From positions 186,001-250,000 of the forward strand of contig JAITLR010000013.1 of NCBI GenBank assembly GCA_031277805.1: DNA of 64,000 nucleotides, read 5' to 3'. Of the stretch, positions 8,624 through 17,848 are shown piece by piece (position 1 is the stretch's first letter; each line of letters opens with the position of its first letter). Under the pieces are notes generated by a model. The model saw nothing but the letters and a program-made list of their open reading frames with translations, had not been told where the DNA came from and did not search any database. Both the position numbers and the translations under genes were made by a program. The DNA comes from Comamonas sp. (GTDB lineage Bacteria > Pseudomonadota > Gammaproteobacteria > Burkholderiales > Burkholderiaceae_C).

Positions 8624-8718
8624 TCGCCGGGTCGCCCCAAGGTAAAAACAGCCCCTCAGGCGGCGGCGTAGGGGCAGGGGCCACACGCTATGGGCAAGCG
8701 TGGGGCATTTTTAACGGG
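8622..8718 (+). repeat. Intergenic repeat, family A (diverged copy)
   Basis: Contains the ordered blocks CGCCGGGTCGCCCCAAGG, GGGGCCACACG and GGGCAAGCGTGGGG that recur at 46750 and 23340. It sits between the convergent ends of recR and mltD. Confidence 0.6.
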
Positions 8719-8723
8719 TTGGC

Positions 8724-10238
8724 TTATTTGCGTTTCTTGGCGGGTGTGCCGCCGCGTGGCTTGGGTTCGTTCTTTCCACCACGGGGAGCCGCTGTGGCTT
8801 TGCTGCTGGTGGAAACCTTGGCCGAGCCACGGCTGGCGGCCGCGCGCGGGCTGGGCTGATGCGCTTCCGCACGGGCGGCCCGGGCAGCGCGCGCGGGCAG
8901 ATAGGCAACCAGCGACTGGCCTGCATGCAGCGATGCGGTGGACTTCAGGTCGTTCCAGTCAGCCAGATTGGAGACGCTGACGCCGTAGCGGCTGGCCACG
9001 CTGACCAGGGTGTCGCGCTTGCGGGCCTTGACCGTGGTGCGCACGGTCACCACTTCGGGGGCGAAGGAGATCTGACCGTTATCGGCGATATGACCGGGAA
9101 CATCGTTCTTGACGCTGGGGTCGCGTGGCACCATCAGCGCCGAGCCGGCCTTGATCAGCATGCGAGGCGGAATATTGTTGATGCTGCGCAGATCCGTCTC
9201 GCTCAAGCCGGTGCGTTGAGCGGCCTCAGTCACGGTAATGGTGGTGGGCACGGTCCAGACGGTCCAGCTGGCAAACTGGCCATCGGTATAGGCCTGCAGA
9301 TTGCGGCGGAAGACTTTTGCATTGTCCCAGGGCAGCAGAACCTGCGGCGTGGCGCGCGCGAAGATCACAGGCTTGTGGAAGCTGGGGTTCAGGGCCTTGA
9401 AGTCCTTGACGCTGACGTCGGCCAGCTTGGCCACCAGCTCCACATCGATGTCATGGGGCAGGGTAACGGCCTGGAAATAGGGGTGGTTTTCGATGACGGG
9501 CAGCTCGGCGTTGAAACGCTCGGGGTGGGCCACGATGTTCTTTACCGCCTGCAGCTTGGGTACGTAGTTGCGGGTTTCGGCCGGCATCTGCAAATCGGTG
9601 TAGCCCGTGGGCAGGCCCAGTTTTTCGTTGCGCTTGATGGCGCGTCCCACGCTGCCTTCGCCCCAGTTGTAGGCGGCCAGGGCCAGGTGCCAGTCGCCAA
9701 ACATGCCGTAGAGCTTTTGCAGATAGTCGAGTGCTGCGCGGGTGGAGGCCAGCACATCGCGGCGGTCGTCGCGGAAGATGTTCTGTTTGAGATCGAAGTA
9801 AGTGCCGGTGGCAGGCATGAACTGCCACATGCCGGCTGCCTTGGCGCTGGATACGGCCTGTGGATTGAACGCGCTTTCGATGAAGGGCAGCAAGGCCAGT
9901 TCGCTGGGCATGCCGCGGCGCTCAAGCTCTTCGACGACGTGGAACAGGTACTTGCTCGAGCGCTCCGTCATGCGCTGGATGTAGTCGGGGCGGCTGGCGT
10001 ACCACTGCTCCTGATCTTGAACCAGGTCCTGCTCCAGATCAGGCATGCCGAAGCCGCCGCGGATACGCATCCACAGATCGCCAGTGGCTTCAAGAGAGGC
10101 TACTTCGGAGTTGCCGATTCGGCCTTGACCCAGTGGCTTGAGCGGGCCGTTGGGGTACATGGGGTCGACGCTACTGGTAGTGGCGCAGCCGGTGATGACC
10201 AGTACGCTGGAAAGCAACAGGGTGTGGAGCAGCTTCAT
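8724..10238 (-). CDS. mltD: Membrane-bound lytic murein transglycosylase D
   Basis: A 504-residue lipoprotein. The signal peptide ends in a lipobox (VLVITGCATT), so it should be anchored in the outer membrane. The SLT/goose-lysozyme-like domain holds LALLPFIESAFNPQAVSSAKAAG (catalytic Glu in ES), GMWQFMPATG and LALAAYNWGEG. It ends with two LysM-like repeats (WTVPTTITVTEAAQRTG and VKARKRDTLVSVASRYG) and a basic Ala/Lys-rich tail. It cuts peptidoglycan to 1,6-anhydromuropeptides. The start ATG overlaps the gloB stop (TGATG), which implies coupling; an ATG six codons upstream is possible. Confidence 0.93.
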   Translation of the reverse strand: MKLLHTLLLSSVLVITGCATTSSVDPMYPNGPLKPLGQGRIGNSEVASLEATGDLWMRIRGGFGMPDLEQDLVQDQEQWYASRPDYIQRMTERSSKYLFHVVEELERRGMPSELALLPFIESAFNPQAVSSAKAAGMWQFMPATGTYFDLKQNIFRDDRRDVLASTRAALDYLQKLYGMFGDWHLALAAYNWGEGSVGRAIKRNEKLGLPTGYTDLQMPAETRNYVPKLQAVKNIVAHPERFNAELPVIENHPYFQAVTLPHDIDVELVAKLADVSVKDFKALNPSFHKPVIFARATPQVLLPWDNAKVFRRNLQAYTDGQFASWTVWTVPTTITVTEAAQRTGLSETDLRSINNIPPRMLIKAGSALMVPRDPSVKNDVPGHIADNGQISFAPEVVTVRTTVKARKRDTLVSVASRYGVSVSNLADWNDLKSTASLHAGQSLVAYLPARAARAARAEAHQPSPRAAASRGSAKVSTSSKATAAPRGGKNEPKPRGGTPAKKRK

Positions 10239-11011
10239 CAAAAAACGTTTTTCCATTGGCGTAGGGCCGCCAGCACGCTGGCGGGCTCTTCGGGCCGGGT
10301 GTGAGAGTCATGCTGCATGGCCGCCGCAATCACATCGGCGGCGCGGCTGCGCATGAAGGGGTTGATGGCCAGTTCGATCTGCAGGGTAGATGGCAGTGTG
10401 GGCTGCCCCTGCGAGCGCAATGCCTGGCAGTGTTCCAGGTACTGAGCCAGTTCCTGGTTGTTTGGTTCCACAACCTGCGCAAAGCGCAGGTTGGAAATTG
10501 TGTATTCATGGGCGCAGCACACCAGCGTGTTGCCGGGCAGTGCCGCAAGCTGGTCCAAAGAATCCTGCATTTGCGCAGCCGTGCCCTCAAACAAACGGCC
10601 GCAGCCACCCGAGAACAAGGTGTCGCCGCAAAACAGGACCGGTTGCGTTTGTGCATGAGCGCTGAAGAAAGCGATGTGACCACTGGTGTGACCCGGCACA
10701 TCGATGACCTGCCAGGGGCCACCCAGCAGATCGACCGTGTCGCCCCCTTGCACGCGGGTGATGGGCTCGGGCAGGCGCTCGTAGGCAGGGCCCCAGGCAG
10801 GCGCTCCGGTTGTCTGCTGCAAGGCCTGAACGCCACCCACATGATCTGCGTGATGATGGGTGACTAAAATGCCCTGCAGCTGCAGTTGCAGCTGGGTCAG
10901 GACGGTCAGCACCGGCTCGGCTTGCCCGGGGTCGACAACTATGGCCTGCTTGCCATCATGGAGCAGCCAGATGTAGTTGTCGGAAAAGGCGGGAATAGGC
11001 AACAGGTTCAT
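10238..11011 (-). CDS. gloB: Hydroxyacylglutathione hydrolase (glyoxalase II)
   Basis: A 257-residue metallo-beta-lactamase fold protein starting MNLLPIPAFSDNYIWLL. The metal site THHHADH is present, followed by the GPAYERLP and DVPGHTSGHIAF motifs, and by FCGDTLFSGGCGRLFEG. The C-terminal substrate domain has NPFMR. It hydrolyses S-lactoylglutathione to lactate, the second step of methylglyoxal detoxification. The ATG at 11011 was chosen over a TTG three codons earlier. A TATAAT lies about 14 bases upstream of it, so the transcript may have a very short leader. It overlaps mltD by one base. Confidence 0.95.
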   Translation of the reverse strand: MNLLPIPAFSDNYIWLLHDGKQAIVVDPGQAEPVLTVLTQLQLQLQGILVTHHHADHVGGVQALQQTTGAPAWGPAYERLPEPITRVQGGDTVDLLGGPWQVIDVPGHTSGHIAFFSAHAQTQPVLFCGDTLFSGGCGRLFEGTAAQMQDSLDQLAALPGNTLVCCAHEYTISNLRFAQVVEPNNQELAQYLEHCQALRSQGQPTLPSTLQIELAINPFMRSRAADVIAAAMQHDSHTRPEEPASVLAALRQWKNVF

Positions 11012-11030
11012 GGGCTGCAAAATTATAGAG

Positions 11031-11888
11031 ATGCAACACTGGACGGACTCAGCCCTTGGGCACTATCTCCTGGAATGGGAGCAGCAGCGCTGCGACGAAG
11101 CGGTGGCCGATATCTTTGGCTATCACGCCGTGCAGCTGGGTTTGCCACAGCTCCAGGGGCTGCGCAGCAATCGCATGCCGCATCGTTGGCTGGCGCTGCA
11201 TGCAGGCGAGACCGTCGCCGATGCAAAAATCAATCCAAAAGCCAGCACTGTAGCGCAAGCCGGACAGGTCAGTGGGGTGGAGCAGGACTTGCCCCGGCCT
11301 GGGGATGATGCCGTGCGCCCCTCCTTGGTGACCGACGCTGCGGCTTTGCCGTTTGCCGAAAGCAGTCTGGACCTGCTTCTGATGCCGCATACGCTGGAGT
11401 CTTCGGCGGACCCCCATGCGGCCTTGCGCGAAGCGGCCCGTGTTCTGGTGCCGGAAGGTCGGCTGGTCATCTGCGGCCTGAATCCGGCCAGTTTGCTGGG
11501 GCTGCAGCGCGGTGTGGAGCGTAGTGCAGGGCATTTGCCAGACCTGAGTCTGGGTGTGGGCTACTGGCGGCTGCGGGATTGGCTCAGATTGTTGAGCTTC
11601 GAAATCGAAGCCGTGCAATTTGGCTGTTATCGTCCTGCCACGCAAAGCACGCAGTGGCTGGCTCGCTGGCAGTTCATGGAAAAGCTCGGCCATCGCTGCT
11701 GGCCGGTACTGGGCGGTGTTTACTGCGTGGTGGCCGTCAAGCGCGTGCAGGGCATGCGCATGCTGACTCCCAGCTGGCGTGGACGCAATGCGCCGGCCAG
11801 CATGCAGGCGCCCGTCACCAGCAAACAGCCGCCGGATACGGTCTGGTGCGAGCTGAGCCGGCAAAACAAGCACGACTTACGCAAATAA
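11031..11888 (+). CDS. Class I SAM-dependent methyltransferase (type 11)
   Basis: A 285-residue protein. The N-terminal part ([20 protein letters not shown]) precedes a methyltransferase core with [21 protein letters not shown] and [20 protein letters not shown], typical of type 11 methyltransferases. The usual glycine-rich SAM loop is not obvious, and the N-terminal third is diverged. It is divergent from gloB; the starts are only about 20 bases apart, so their promoters overlap. Betaproteobacteria often keep this gene between gloB and rnhA. The substrate is unknown. Confidence 0.75.
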   Translation: MQHWTDSALGHYLLEWEQQRCDEAVADIFGYHAVQLGLPQLQGLRSNRMPHRWLALHAGETVADAKINPKASTVAQAGQVSGVEQDLPRPGDDAVRPSLVTDAAALPFAESSLDLLLMPHTLESSADPHAALREAARVLVPEGRLVICGLNPASLLGLQRGVERSAGHLPDLSLGVGYWRLRDWLRLLSFEIEAVQFGCYRPATQSTQWLARWQFMEKLGHRCWPVLGGVYCVVAVKRVQGMRMLTPSWRGRNAPASMQAPVTSKQPPDTVWCELSRQNKHDLRK

Positions 11889-11967
11889 GGTTCAGGCAAG
11901 AGTTTCGTCTCAAGGGCTGCAGTTCTTGGTGCATCCTTGTTTACGTAAGTCCCAACAAGGAAAAAAA

Positions 11968-12417
11968 TTGAATCAAGTTGTGATCTATACCGATGGTGCC
12001 TGCAAGGGCAATCCCGGCCCGGGGGGCTGGGGCGCATTGCTGCAGGCCGGAGCGGCGCAGAAGGAGTTGTTTGGCGGTGAGCTGGGTACGACCAATAACC
12101 GCATGGAGCTGATGGCCGTGATCCAGGCGCTGTCAGCCCTGAAGCGACCTTGCGACGTGGTGCTCTATCTGGACAGCCAGTATGTGCGCAAAGGCATCAC
12201 GGAATGGATTCATGGCTGGAAGGCCAAGGGCTGGGTCACGGCGTCCAAGGAGCCCGTCAAGAATGTCGAGCTCTGGAAGCAGTTGGATGCTCTGGTGCAA
12301 GGCAGTGGCCACCGCATCGACTGGCGCTGGGTCAAGGGCCATGCAGGCGATCCCGGCAATGAGCGCGCAGATGCTCTGGCCAACAAGGGGGTGGAGCTGG
12401 CACTGAAAAACGGCTGA
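11968..12417 (+). CDS. rnhA: Ribonuclease HI
   Basis: A 149-residue protein with all four acidic catalytic positions: Asp in [14 protein letters not shown], Glu in NNRMELMAV, Asp in LYLDSQYV and Asp in NERADALAN. It degrades the RNA strand of RNA-DNA hybrids. I chose a TTG start at 11968 because AAGGA lies seven bases upstream and the first residues [11 protein letters not shown] match the family; no ATG is available nearby. It follows the methyltransferase gene by 79 bases and may be cotranscribed. Confidence 0.95.
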   Translation: MNQVVIYTDGACKGNPGPGGWGALLQAGAAQKELFGGELGTTNNRMELMAVIQALSALKRPCDVVLYLDSQYVRKGITEWIHGWKAKGWVTASKEPVKNVELWKQLDALVQGSGHRIDWRWVKGHAGDPGNERADALANKGVELALKNG

Positions 12418-12464
12418 TGGGTTGATAGGCTGGCTGCGGGGGCTGGCGTGATGCGCCTGCGCTT

Positions 12465-12791
12465 TCAGGAGGTAATCAGTGCCAGCGCCTCGGTAATCTG
12501 TGACTCGCTTTCGGGGCGAACCAGGCGAGCCACTTCCTTGCCGTCGCGCAAGAAGATCAGCGTAGGCCAGAGCTTGACGCGGTAGCTGCGGCCCAGTGGG
12601 CGGCCAGGGCCATCTTCCACCTTGATGTGTTGCAGATCCGGGTAGGCCGCCAGTGCAGCCTGCAGCAGCGGCTGCGCGCCCTGGCAGTGGCCGCACCAGG
12701 GTGTGCCGAACTCCAGCAGGTTCGCGCCTTGCAGCGCATCGATGGCCTGCCTGGTGGGTTCTGTGGCCCAGTGGGTGGCGTGGTAGGGCAT
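12465..12791 (-). CDS. Thioredoxin family protein
   Basis: A 108-residue thioredoxin-fold protein with active site TPWCGHCQGA and the cis-proline strand LWPTLIFLRDGKEVARLV. It lacks a signal peptide and so should be cytosolic. The CGHC dipeptide resembles disulfide isomerases more than thioredoxin 1 (CGPC), so it is likely a thiol reductase of unknown client. It lies 41 bases downstream of moeA on the same strand and is probably in the same transcript; a link to Mo-cofactor work is not shown. Confidence 0.85.
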   Translation of the reverse strand: MPYHATHWATEPTRQAIDALQGANLLEFGTPWCGHCQGAQPLLQAALAAYPDLQHIKVEDGPGRPLGRSYRVKLWPTLIFLRDGKEVARLVRPESESQITEALALITS

Positions 12792-12831
12792 GGTTCTTCC
12801 TCGAAAAAAGACGGGCCTGTGAAATCCGGCG

Positions 12832-14223
12832 TCAGATCAGCCCGTGCATGGGCAGGATGTGGACATATTCTCCGGGCTGCACATCACCACGCGCATCGTC
12901 CAGGACGATGATGCAGTTGGCATCGACCATGGAGCTCAGCAGAGCCGAACCCTGTGGGCCCGTGGTGCGCACTGTGGCCTGCGCTTGCTCGTTCAGTGTC
13001 AGCACGCCGCGCAGATATTCGGTGCGGCCCTCGCGCTTGCGCAGTCGTTCGCTGCTCAGGGCTTGCAGCATGGTTGCGGGGGAGGCGCGCTCTCCCGCCA
13101 GAAAGGCCAGGGAAGGGCGTACAAACATCAGAAAACTGACCATGGCAGCGACCGGATTACCCGGCAGGCCCAGCAGGACGGCAGGGCGCTTGCTGGCCAT
13201 AGATATGCTCTGCTTATCAGAGCTGCTGGCGCTGTCTGGTATTGGGTTGAATGCCGATTTCTCTGTGAATTTCTCAGCCACGGGGTTGAGAGCCAGGGTG
13301 GCTGGCGCCAGCAGACCTACGGCCAGCGGGCGGCCGGGGCGCATGGCCACACGCCAGAACTGTACCGTGCCCAGGCGCTGGAGCATGGCGCGGGTGTGGT
13401 CGGCCTCACCGGCACTGATGCCACCGCTGGTCATCACCACATCGGCCAGAGTGGCGGCTTCACGCAGGCGCTCTTCCAGCGCGGCAGGCTCGTCCGGAAC
13501 CGAGCCCAGATCCAGTACATGGGCGCCCATGCGGCGCAGCAGGCCTTGCAGGCTGAAGCGGTTGCTGTCGTAGATGGCGCCTTCACGCGGTTCGGCGCCG
13601 GGACTGAGCAGCTCGTCGCCGGTCGAGAAATAGGCCACGCGCAGGCGGCGGCGTACCGTGACCTGACCAAGACCCAGGCTTGCCAGCAGACCCAGGGCGG
13701 CAGGTGTGAGGCGCTGGCCGGCAGGCAGGGCGGCCTCACCCTGACGCAAGTCTTCGCCGCACAGACGGCGATTGGCGCCTGGCTTGAGGCTGCCTGTGTC
13801 AAATTCAATTTCTTCGCCGCAGGCCGTGACCTGCTCATGCGGTACCACGGTATCGAGGCCTGCAGGCATGACTGCACCGGTCATGATCTTCACGCATTCA
13901 CCCGGGCCTATGGCTTGGGTCCATGGTGTCCCGGCCAGCACCGTTCCCATGACATGCAGGCGCTGCGGGCCACCCTTGGGCGAACTTGGCTCTGCGCTTG
14001 CGAAGGCGTAGCCGTCCATGGCGCTGTTGTCATGGGGCGGGACGTTGACGGGACAGATCACGGACTCTGCCAGCACGCGGTCCAGTGCATCGGTCAGGCT
14101 CAGCGTTTCCTGTTCGGCAACTGGGCCCAGAGGTTGCAGCAGGGCATGCAACTGCTCCAGAACCTGGGCAGTGCTCAGGTTCTGAGCAGTGGGGGCGGCA
14201 GCGGGATGAAAAGTCGCAGTCAT
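12832..14223 (-). CDS. moeA: Molybdopterin molybdenumtransferase
   Basis: A 463-residue protein. N-terminal MoeA domains hold NVPPHDNSAMDGYAF and VKIMTGAVMPAGLDTVVPHE. The MoCF-binding domain has RVAYFSTGDELLSPG, MTSGGISAGEADH and LGLPGNPVAAMVSF, and a C-terminal beta domain follows. It inserts molybdate into adenylated molybdopterin. Between the VAMRPGRPLAVGLLAP strand and VLLGLPGNP there is an extra stretch of about 39 residues rich in Ser, Lys and Asn that related proteins lack. The ATG at 14223 matches the family start, leaving a 103-base gap after mobA; the ribosome-binding site is weak. Confidence 0.93.
   Translation of the reverse strand: MTATFHPAAAPTAQNLSTAQVLEQLHALLQPLGPVAEQETLSLTDALDRVLAESVICPVNVPPHDNSAMDGYAFASAEPSSPKGGPQRLHVMGTVLAGTPWTQAIGPGECVKIMTGAVMPAGLDTVVPHEQVTACGEEIEFDTGSLKPGANRRLCGEDLRQGEAALPAGQRLTPAALGLLASLGLGQVTVRRRLRVAYFSTGDELLSPGAEPREGAIYDSNRFSLQGLLRRMGAHVLDLGSVPDEPAALEERLREAATLADVVMTSGGISAGEADHTRAMLQRLGTVQFWRVAMRPGRPLAVGLLAPATLALNPVAEKFTEKSAFNPIPDSASSSDKQSISMASKRPAVLLGLPGNPVAAMVSFLMFVRPSLAFLAGERASPATMLQALSSERLRKREGRTEYLRGVLTLNEQAQATVRTTGPQGSALLSSMVDANCIIVLDDARGDVQPGEYVHILPMHGLI
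13198..13310 (-). other. Coding insertion in moeA, possibly repeat-derived
   Basis: This segment encodes the extra stretch in MoeA between two conserved strands. On the minus strand it contains GACAGCGCCAGCAGCT, close to the GCGCYAGCAGCTAT core of the palindromic repeats seen elsewhere, followed by a small GCTCTG/CAGAGC hairpin. The match is partial, so an origin from the repeat is only a suggestion. Confidence 0.35.
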
Positions 14224-14326
14224 GGCAGAGAAAATGAAGAGTCCGCAGGACTTGGCGTTTGCCGGGCGGGGCATGGTGCAAGGCGGTTGCCGCAACTTTA
14301 CGCGTTTGGCGTGGTGTGCCGGCGGC

Positions 14327-15022
14327 TCAGGCCTTTGCCGTAGGCATTGCTTGCTCCAGATCATGTAGCTGGGTTAGCGTGTTGGCATTGCTGAAGGCCT
14401 GGGCGTCCTCCGGACGATCAAACACGGCTGCGACGCAGCGGTGCTGGCCGGTCCAGGTATCGATCTTGCGGCCGCCCGAAGTGATGAATTCTCGCAGGCT
14501 GTCCTTGAGCGTAGTCCTGAGCAGGCAGAACACGGGCTGGGAGCGCAGTTCCGGGGGCTGGCCCGGGCCGGCGCGTTCGGTATCGCGGCCATGGGCAATG
14601 ATGATGTCGGCCTGCATGCCTGCCAACTGATAGGCCTGATTCATACCCGCCACCAGATCGGCTGGGAACAAAGGCGTGTCGCAGGGAATGCAGAGCAGCC
14701 AGGGAGTCTGGCACTGCAGCAAACCCGACAGAAAACCGGCCAGCGGGCCCGGATAGTCGGGCAGGGCATCGCTGCACAGCTGTGCACCTAGCGGGAGGGC
14801 CAGCTCTGCATAGGCGTCGGCATGACGATTGGCATTGATGAGCAGGGAGCCGACCTGGGGTGCCAGGCGCTTCAAGGCATGAATGGCCAGGGGCTGGCCG
14901 TGGAAGGTCTGCAGGCCTTTGTCGACACCACCCATGCGCGAGCCGCGCCCGCCGGCCAGCACGCAGCCAGTGATGTCCGAAGGCGAGAGGGGCAGACCGT
15001 CCATGTGCTGTGGATCAGCCAC
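14327..15022 (-). CDS. mobA: Molybdenum cofactor guanylyltransferase
   Basis: A 231-residue nucleotidyltransferase with the signature [19 protein letters not shown] near residue 20, the [15 protein letters not shown] loop and the CDTPLFP metal-binding motif. It links GMP to molybdopterin. Its start overlaps the end of moaA: a GTG at 15022 reads through the moaA TGA, while an ATG six codons later (15004) is also possible. Either way translation is coupled to moaA. moeA follows 103 bases downstream. Confidence 0.92.
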   Translation of the reverse strand: MADPQHMDGLPLSPSDITGCVLAGGRGSRMGGVDKGLQTFHGQPLAIHALKRLAPQVGSLLINANRHADAYAELALPLGAQLCSDALPDYPGPLAGFLSGLLQCQTPWLLCIPCDTPLFPADLVAGMNQAYQLAGMQADIIIAHGRDTERAGPGQPPELRSQPVFCLLRTTLKDSLREFITSGGRKIDTWTGQHRCVAAVFDRPEDAQAFSNANTLTQLHDLEQAMPTAKA

Positions 15023-16157
15023 CGATGTAGCTCATCTCGATGCGTCGGCCGGTGTGGGCGGGCGTGGCATCGGGTGGCATTTCGCTGCGCAGTTGGGAAT
15101 AGCGGTCGTCGCGCTGCTGCCAGATGGGAGCGATGGCCGAGGCAATTTCGGCATCATTGGCGCCGCTGCGCAGCAGGCTGCGCAAGTCCCAGCCCTGACT
15201 GGCGAACAGGCACAGATAGAGCTGGCCTTCGGTGGAAAGGCGGGCACGGTTGCAGTCGCCACAAAAAGCGTGGCTGACGCTGCTGATGACGCCAACTTCG
15301 CCAAGGGCCGGGTCATGCAGGCCGTCGACACCGGCATAACCCCAGCGCACGGCGGTTTCGCCCACGGTGCGGGGCGCCAGGGCAATCAGTGGCAACTCGG
15401 CACGCAGGCGGGCGATGACTTCGTCCGAGGGCAGGACTTCGTCCATGCGCCAGCCATTGGTGGCGCCCACATCCATGTATTCGATAAAGCGCAGCGTCAC
15501 ACCCGTACCTCGGAAGTAACGTGCCATGGGCAGAATCTGGTCGTCGTTGGTTCCACGCTTGACCACCATATTCACCTTGAGGCCGGTCAGGCCTGCAGCT
15601 TGTGCAGCCTCGATGCCAGCCAGTACATCGGCAACAGGAAAGTCCACATCGTTCATGCGCCGGAAAACCGCATCATCGAGACCATCCAGGCTGACGGTGA
15701 CGCGGTTCAGGCCTGCGCTTTTGAGAGCCCGTGCCTTGCGCGCCAGCAACGTGGCATTGGTGGTCAACGTCAGCTCCAGCGGCTGGCCATCGGGTGTGCG
15801 CAGAGCTGCCAATTGCTCGATCAAAGCCTCGATGTTTTTGCGCAGCAGCGGCTCGCCGCCGGTCAGGCGGATCTTGCGCACGCCATGGGCCGCAAACAGG
15901 CGGGCCAGGCGCGTGATTTCCTCGAAGCTCAGCAGCGAGCTGTGTGGCAGGTATTGGTAGTTCTTGTCAAAGACTTCCTTGGGCATGCAGTAGTTGCAGC
16001 GGAAGTTGCAGCGGTCGGTCACGCTGATGCGCAGGTCGCGCAAAGGCCGTCCCCATTGATCCTGCAGCAATCCGGTCGGGGTCTGCGGGCTGGGAGGGAC
16101 GATTGCGGGGCGCGATGCCGCGCGTTCATCGACCAGAGGTATCACTCGTTCTGCCAT
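15015..16157 (-). CDS. moaA: GTP 3',8-cyclase MoaA
   Basis: A 380-residue radical SAM enzyme. The N-terminal cluster motif is CNFRCNYC, followed by [10 protein letters not shown]. The C-terminal cluster has [10 protein letters not shown] with a third Cys further on (LYLCLFA), and the protein ends in Gly-Gly, as active MoaA does. With MoaC it converts GTP to cyclic pyranopterin monophosphate, the first step of molybdenum cofactor synthesis. The ATG at 16157 was chosen over a longer frame because RVIPLVDE is near the usual N-terminus. First gene of the moaA-mobA-moeA unit. Confidence 0.96.
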   Translation of the reverse strand: MAERVIPLVDERAASRPAIVPPSPQTPTGLLQDQWGRPLRDLRISVTDRCNFRCNYCMPKEVFDKNYQYLPHSSLLSFEEITRLARLFAAHGVRKIRLTGGEPLLRKNIEALIEQLAALRTPDGQPLELTLTTNATLLARKARALKSAGLNRVTVSLDGLDDAVFRRMNDVDFPVADVLAGIEAAQAAGLTGLKVNMVVKRGTNDDQILPMARYFRGTGVTLRFIEYMDVGATNGWRMDEVLPSDEVIARLRAELPLIALAPRTVGETAVRWGYAGVDGLHDPALGEVGVISSVSHAFCGDCNRARLSTEGQLYLCLFASQGWDLRSLLRSGANDAEIASAIAPIWQQRDDRYSQLRSEMPPDATPAHTGRRIEMSYIGG

Positions 16158-16216
16158 GGTGTTCAATTGTGCCGCAAGCTCTATGCCCGGGCTGGGCACG
16201 GGCTTGATCGGTGGCT

Positions 16217-16266
16217 ATTCAATTTGATAGCTGTCTGCGCTTGCCACAGCTTCGCTTTAGGCCTTT
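16217..16266 (-). repeat. Short palindromic repeat, copy C2, overlapping a stop codon
   Basis: On the plus strand TTTGATAGCTGTCTGCGCTT then CGCTTTAGGCCTTTTT, matching the repeat end to end. The TAA stop of the DUF2889 gene lies inside the element (reading GGCCTAAAGCG on the minus strand), so the last codons of that protein are repeat-derived. Confidence 0.7.
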
Positions 16267-16838
16267 TTGAGTGAGGACACTGGCTGCTGAATCAATGGCT
16301 TCCAGCCTTTGAACTGTGGGTAGAAATCGGCCACACCAGGGCCGTTGAAGTCCCATCCCAGGCACTGGCCCAGGTGGCGTGGCGGAAGGCCCGAGTCATC
16401 GGTTTTGAACTGGTTGAGCACGGTGTGAAACGCCGGCGTGGCCATGTTGAACAGCAGCTCGCGCAGATGGGTGCAGCCCACCACGCCGCCCAGGTTGTCG
16501 GCAATGGCACGACGCCAGCCTCTGGCGATGCAGCAGCCCAGCATTTTCTGCATGGAGCGGGTGGCCTCGGGGCAGTGGGCCAGAGGATGGTCATCCATGG
16601 CGGCTTCGATGCCGTGAACCACCATGTCGGCATCGATGGTCAGGCGAATCCACATATGGTGAATGGGTTTGCCAGCTGGCACCTGGCGGTGGCCGTGCAG
16701 CTCGATGTCATAAGTCTTCTGGTCAACAAGTTCTGCTTCCACGTCCCACATGCCGTCATCGCGGGCATAACCCCGGTACTTGACATCGCGCATGTGGATG
16801 GGAAGAGGCGTGCGGCTGGCGCTGGGTGGCAGAGGCAT
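16257..16838 (-). CDS. DUF2889 domain protein
   Basis: A 193-residue protein recognised as DUF2889 from RTPLPIHMRDVKYRGYARDD and the KTYDIEL, PIHHMWIRLTID and CTHLRELLFNM motifs. Its function is unknown; conserved His and Cys residues (HHMW, GCTH) might bind a metal, which is inference. It has no signal peptide. It lies 100 bases upstream of moaA on the same strand but is separated by a repeat, and need not be cotranscribed. The stop codon is supplied by the palindromic repeat. Confidence 0.75.
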   Translation of the reverse strand: MPLPPSASRTPLPIHMRDVKYRGYARDDGMWDVEAELVDQKTYDIELHGHRQVPAGKPIHHMWIRLTIDADMVVHGIEAAMDDHPLAHCPEATRSMQKMLGCCIARGWRRAIADNLGGVVGCTHLRELLFNMATPAFHTVLNQFKTDDSGLPPRHLGQCLGWDFNGPGVADFYPQFKGWKPLIQQPVSSLKKA

Positions 16839-16980
16839 GAGCGGTGATGTTTCTGGCGGACTGCGGGTTCGCCGGCTTTTTTAGTCGTGGGTGCTGTGCC
16901 ACGGTTCATGCGGCACAGCACTCATTATCAAAGCTGGCAGGGCACTGTCCAGCGCAAAAAGGACAGAACTGTCCGCGCCA

Positions 16981-17787
16981 TCAGCCTGGTCGGCTTGCCA
17001 GGGTGCGGATCTGGCCGAAGGTGGCAGCGTCGCGCAGCGCGGGAAGGTCCAGCACCTCCAGCCTGCCGCGACGCACTTGCAACCAGCCTGCCTGCTGCAA
17101 CTCCTGCAGGATCTGGTTGGTGGTCTGGCGTGACAGACCCAGCATGCGAGCCAGTTGCTCCTGCGATACTGCCAGTTCGCGATGGGTGCGCAGGCGGTCG
17201 GCCCACTGGTCGTGGCCCTGAGCCATCTGCACCAGTCGGCACATCAGCCGTTGCGGCGCAGGCAGCACGGTTTGCTCCTCCAGCGCTGTCAGGCTGGCGC
17301 GCAGCTTGTCCGTCAGCAACAGCGCCATGCTGCGCCAGTGATGAGGATGGACGTCCAGCCAGTCGCGCAGCGGTGCAATCGGCACCTGCAGCAGCGCGCA
17401 GGCCGTGTTGGCGTGAGCGTCATGGGTGCGTGGCTCGCCATCGAAGAGGGCGATCTCGCCCAGCCACATGGGCGGCTCCACCAGGGTCAGCAGCGCGGTA
17501 CGGGTTTGCTCCTGCAGGCTTGCCGTGCCCGAGATATTGAGCGAGCCGCGTGCCACTGCGTAAATGCCGCATGGTGCGTCCCCTCGGCGAAACAGCCATT
17601 CGCCAGGCGCCAGAACGCGGGGTCTGGCCATGCGCTGAAGCTCGTGGACCAGCTCGGGTGGCAGTGCACGGAACCAGCGGCCCGCCTGGACGATGGCCCA
17701 GAGGTCATTGGCAGAGGTGGAGGGAAGACTGCGCTTGCGCGTGGAAGTCAGCCCGGACTGCGAGGGAGGAACTTGTGTCGGTTGCAT
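16981..17787 (-). CDS. Crp/Fnr family transcriptional regulator
   Basis: A 268-residue regulator. Residues of the cyclic-nucleotide-binding fold are visible (LAPGEWLFRRGDAPCGIYAVARGSL and WLGEIALFDGEPRTHDAHA), then a long helix and a winged helix-turn-helix (LAVSQEQLARMLGLSRQTTNQILQELQQAGWL). The Arg-Ser/Thr pair of cAMP-binding Crp is not matched exactly (GEPRTHDAHA), and there is no Fnr-type Cys cluster, so the ligand is unclear. Start is either 17787 or 14 codons earlier. It is divergent from the DUF962 gene, 61 bases away, and might regulate it. Confidence 0.85.
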   Translation of the reverse strand: MQPTQVPPSQSGLTSTRKRSLPSTSANDLWAIVQAGRWFRALPPELVHELQRMARPRVLAPGEWLFRRGDAPCGIYAVARGSLNISGTASLQEQTRTALLTLVEPPMWLGEIALFDGEPRTHDAHANTACALLQVPIAPLRDWLDVHPHHWRSMALLLTDKLRASLTALEEQTVLPAPQRLMCRLVQMAQGHDQWADRLRTHRELAVSQEQLARMLGLSRQTTNQILQELQQAGWLQVRRGRLEVLDLPALRDAATFGQIRTLASRPG

Positions 17788-17848
17788 GACAGACGAAGCG
17801 GTTGAGGCTGCGCCACCATGCTGGTACATGACACAAGGAGATACAGCG

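Noticed and set aside
12844..14343. A 499-codon frame antisense to moeA
   Set aside because: Same composition artefact; moeA has all its conserved motifs on the other strand.
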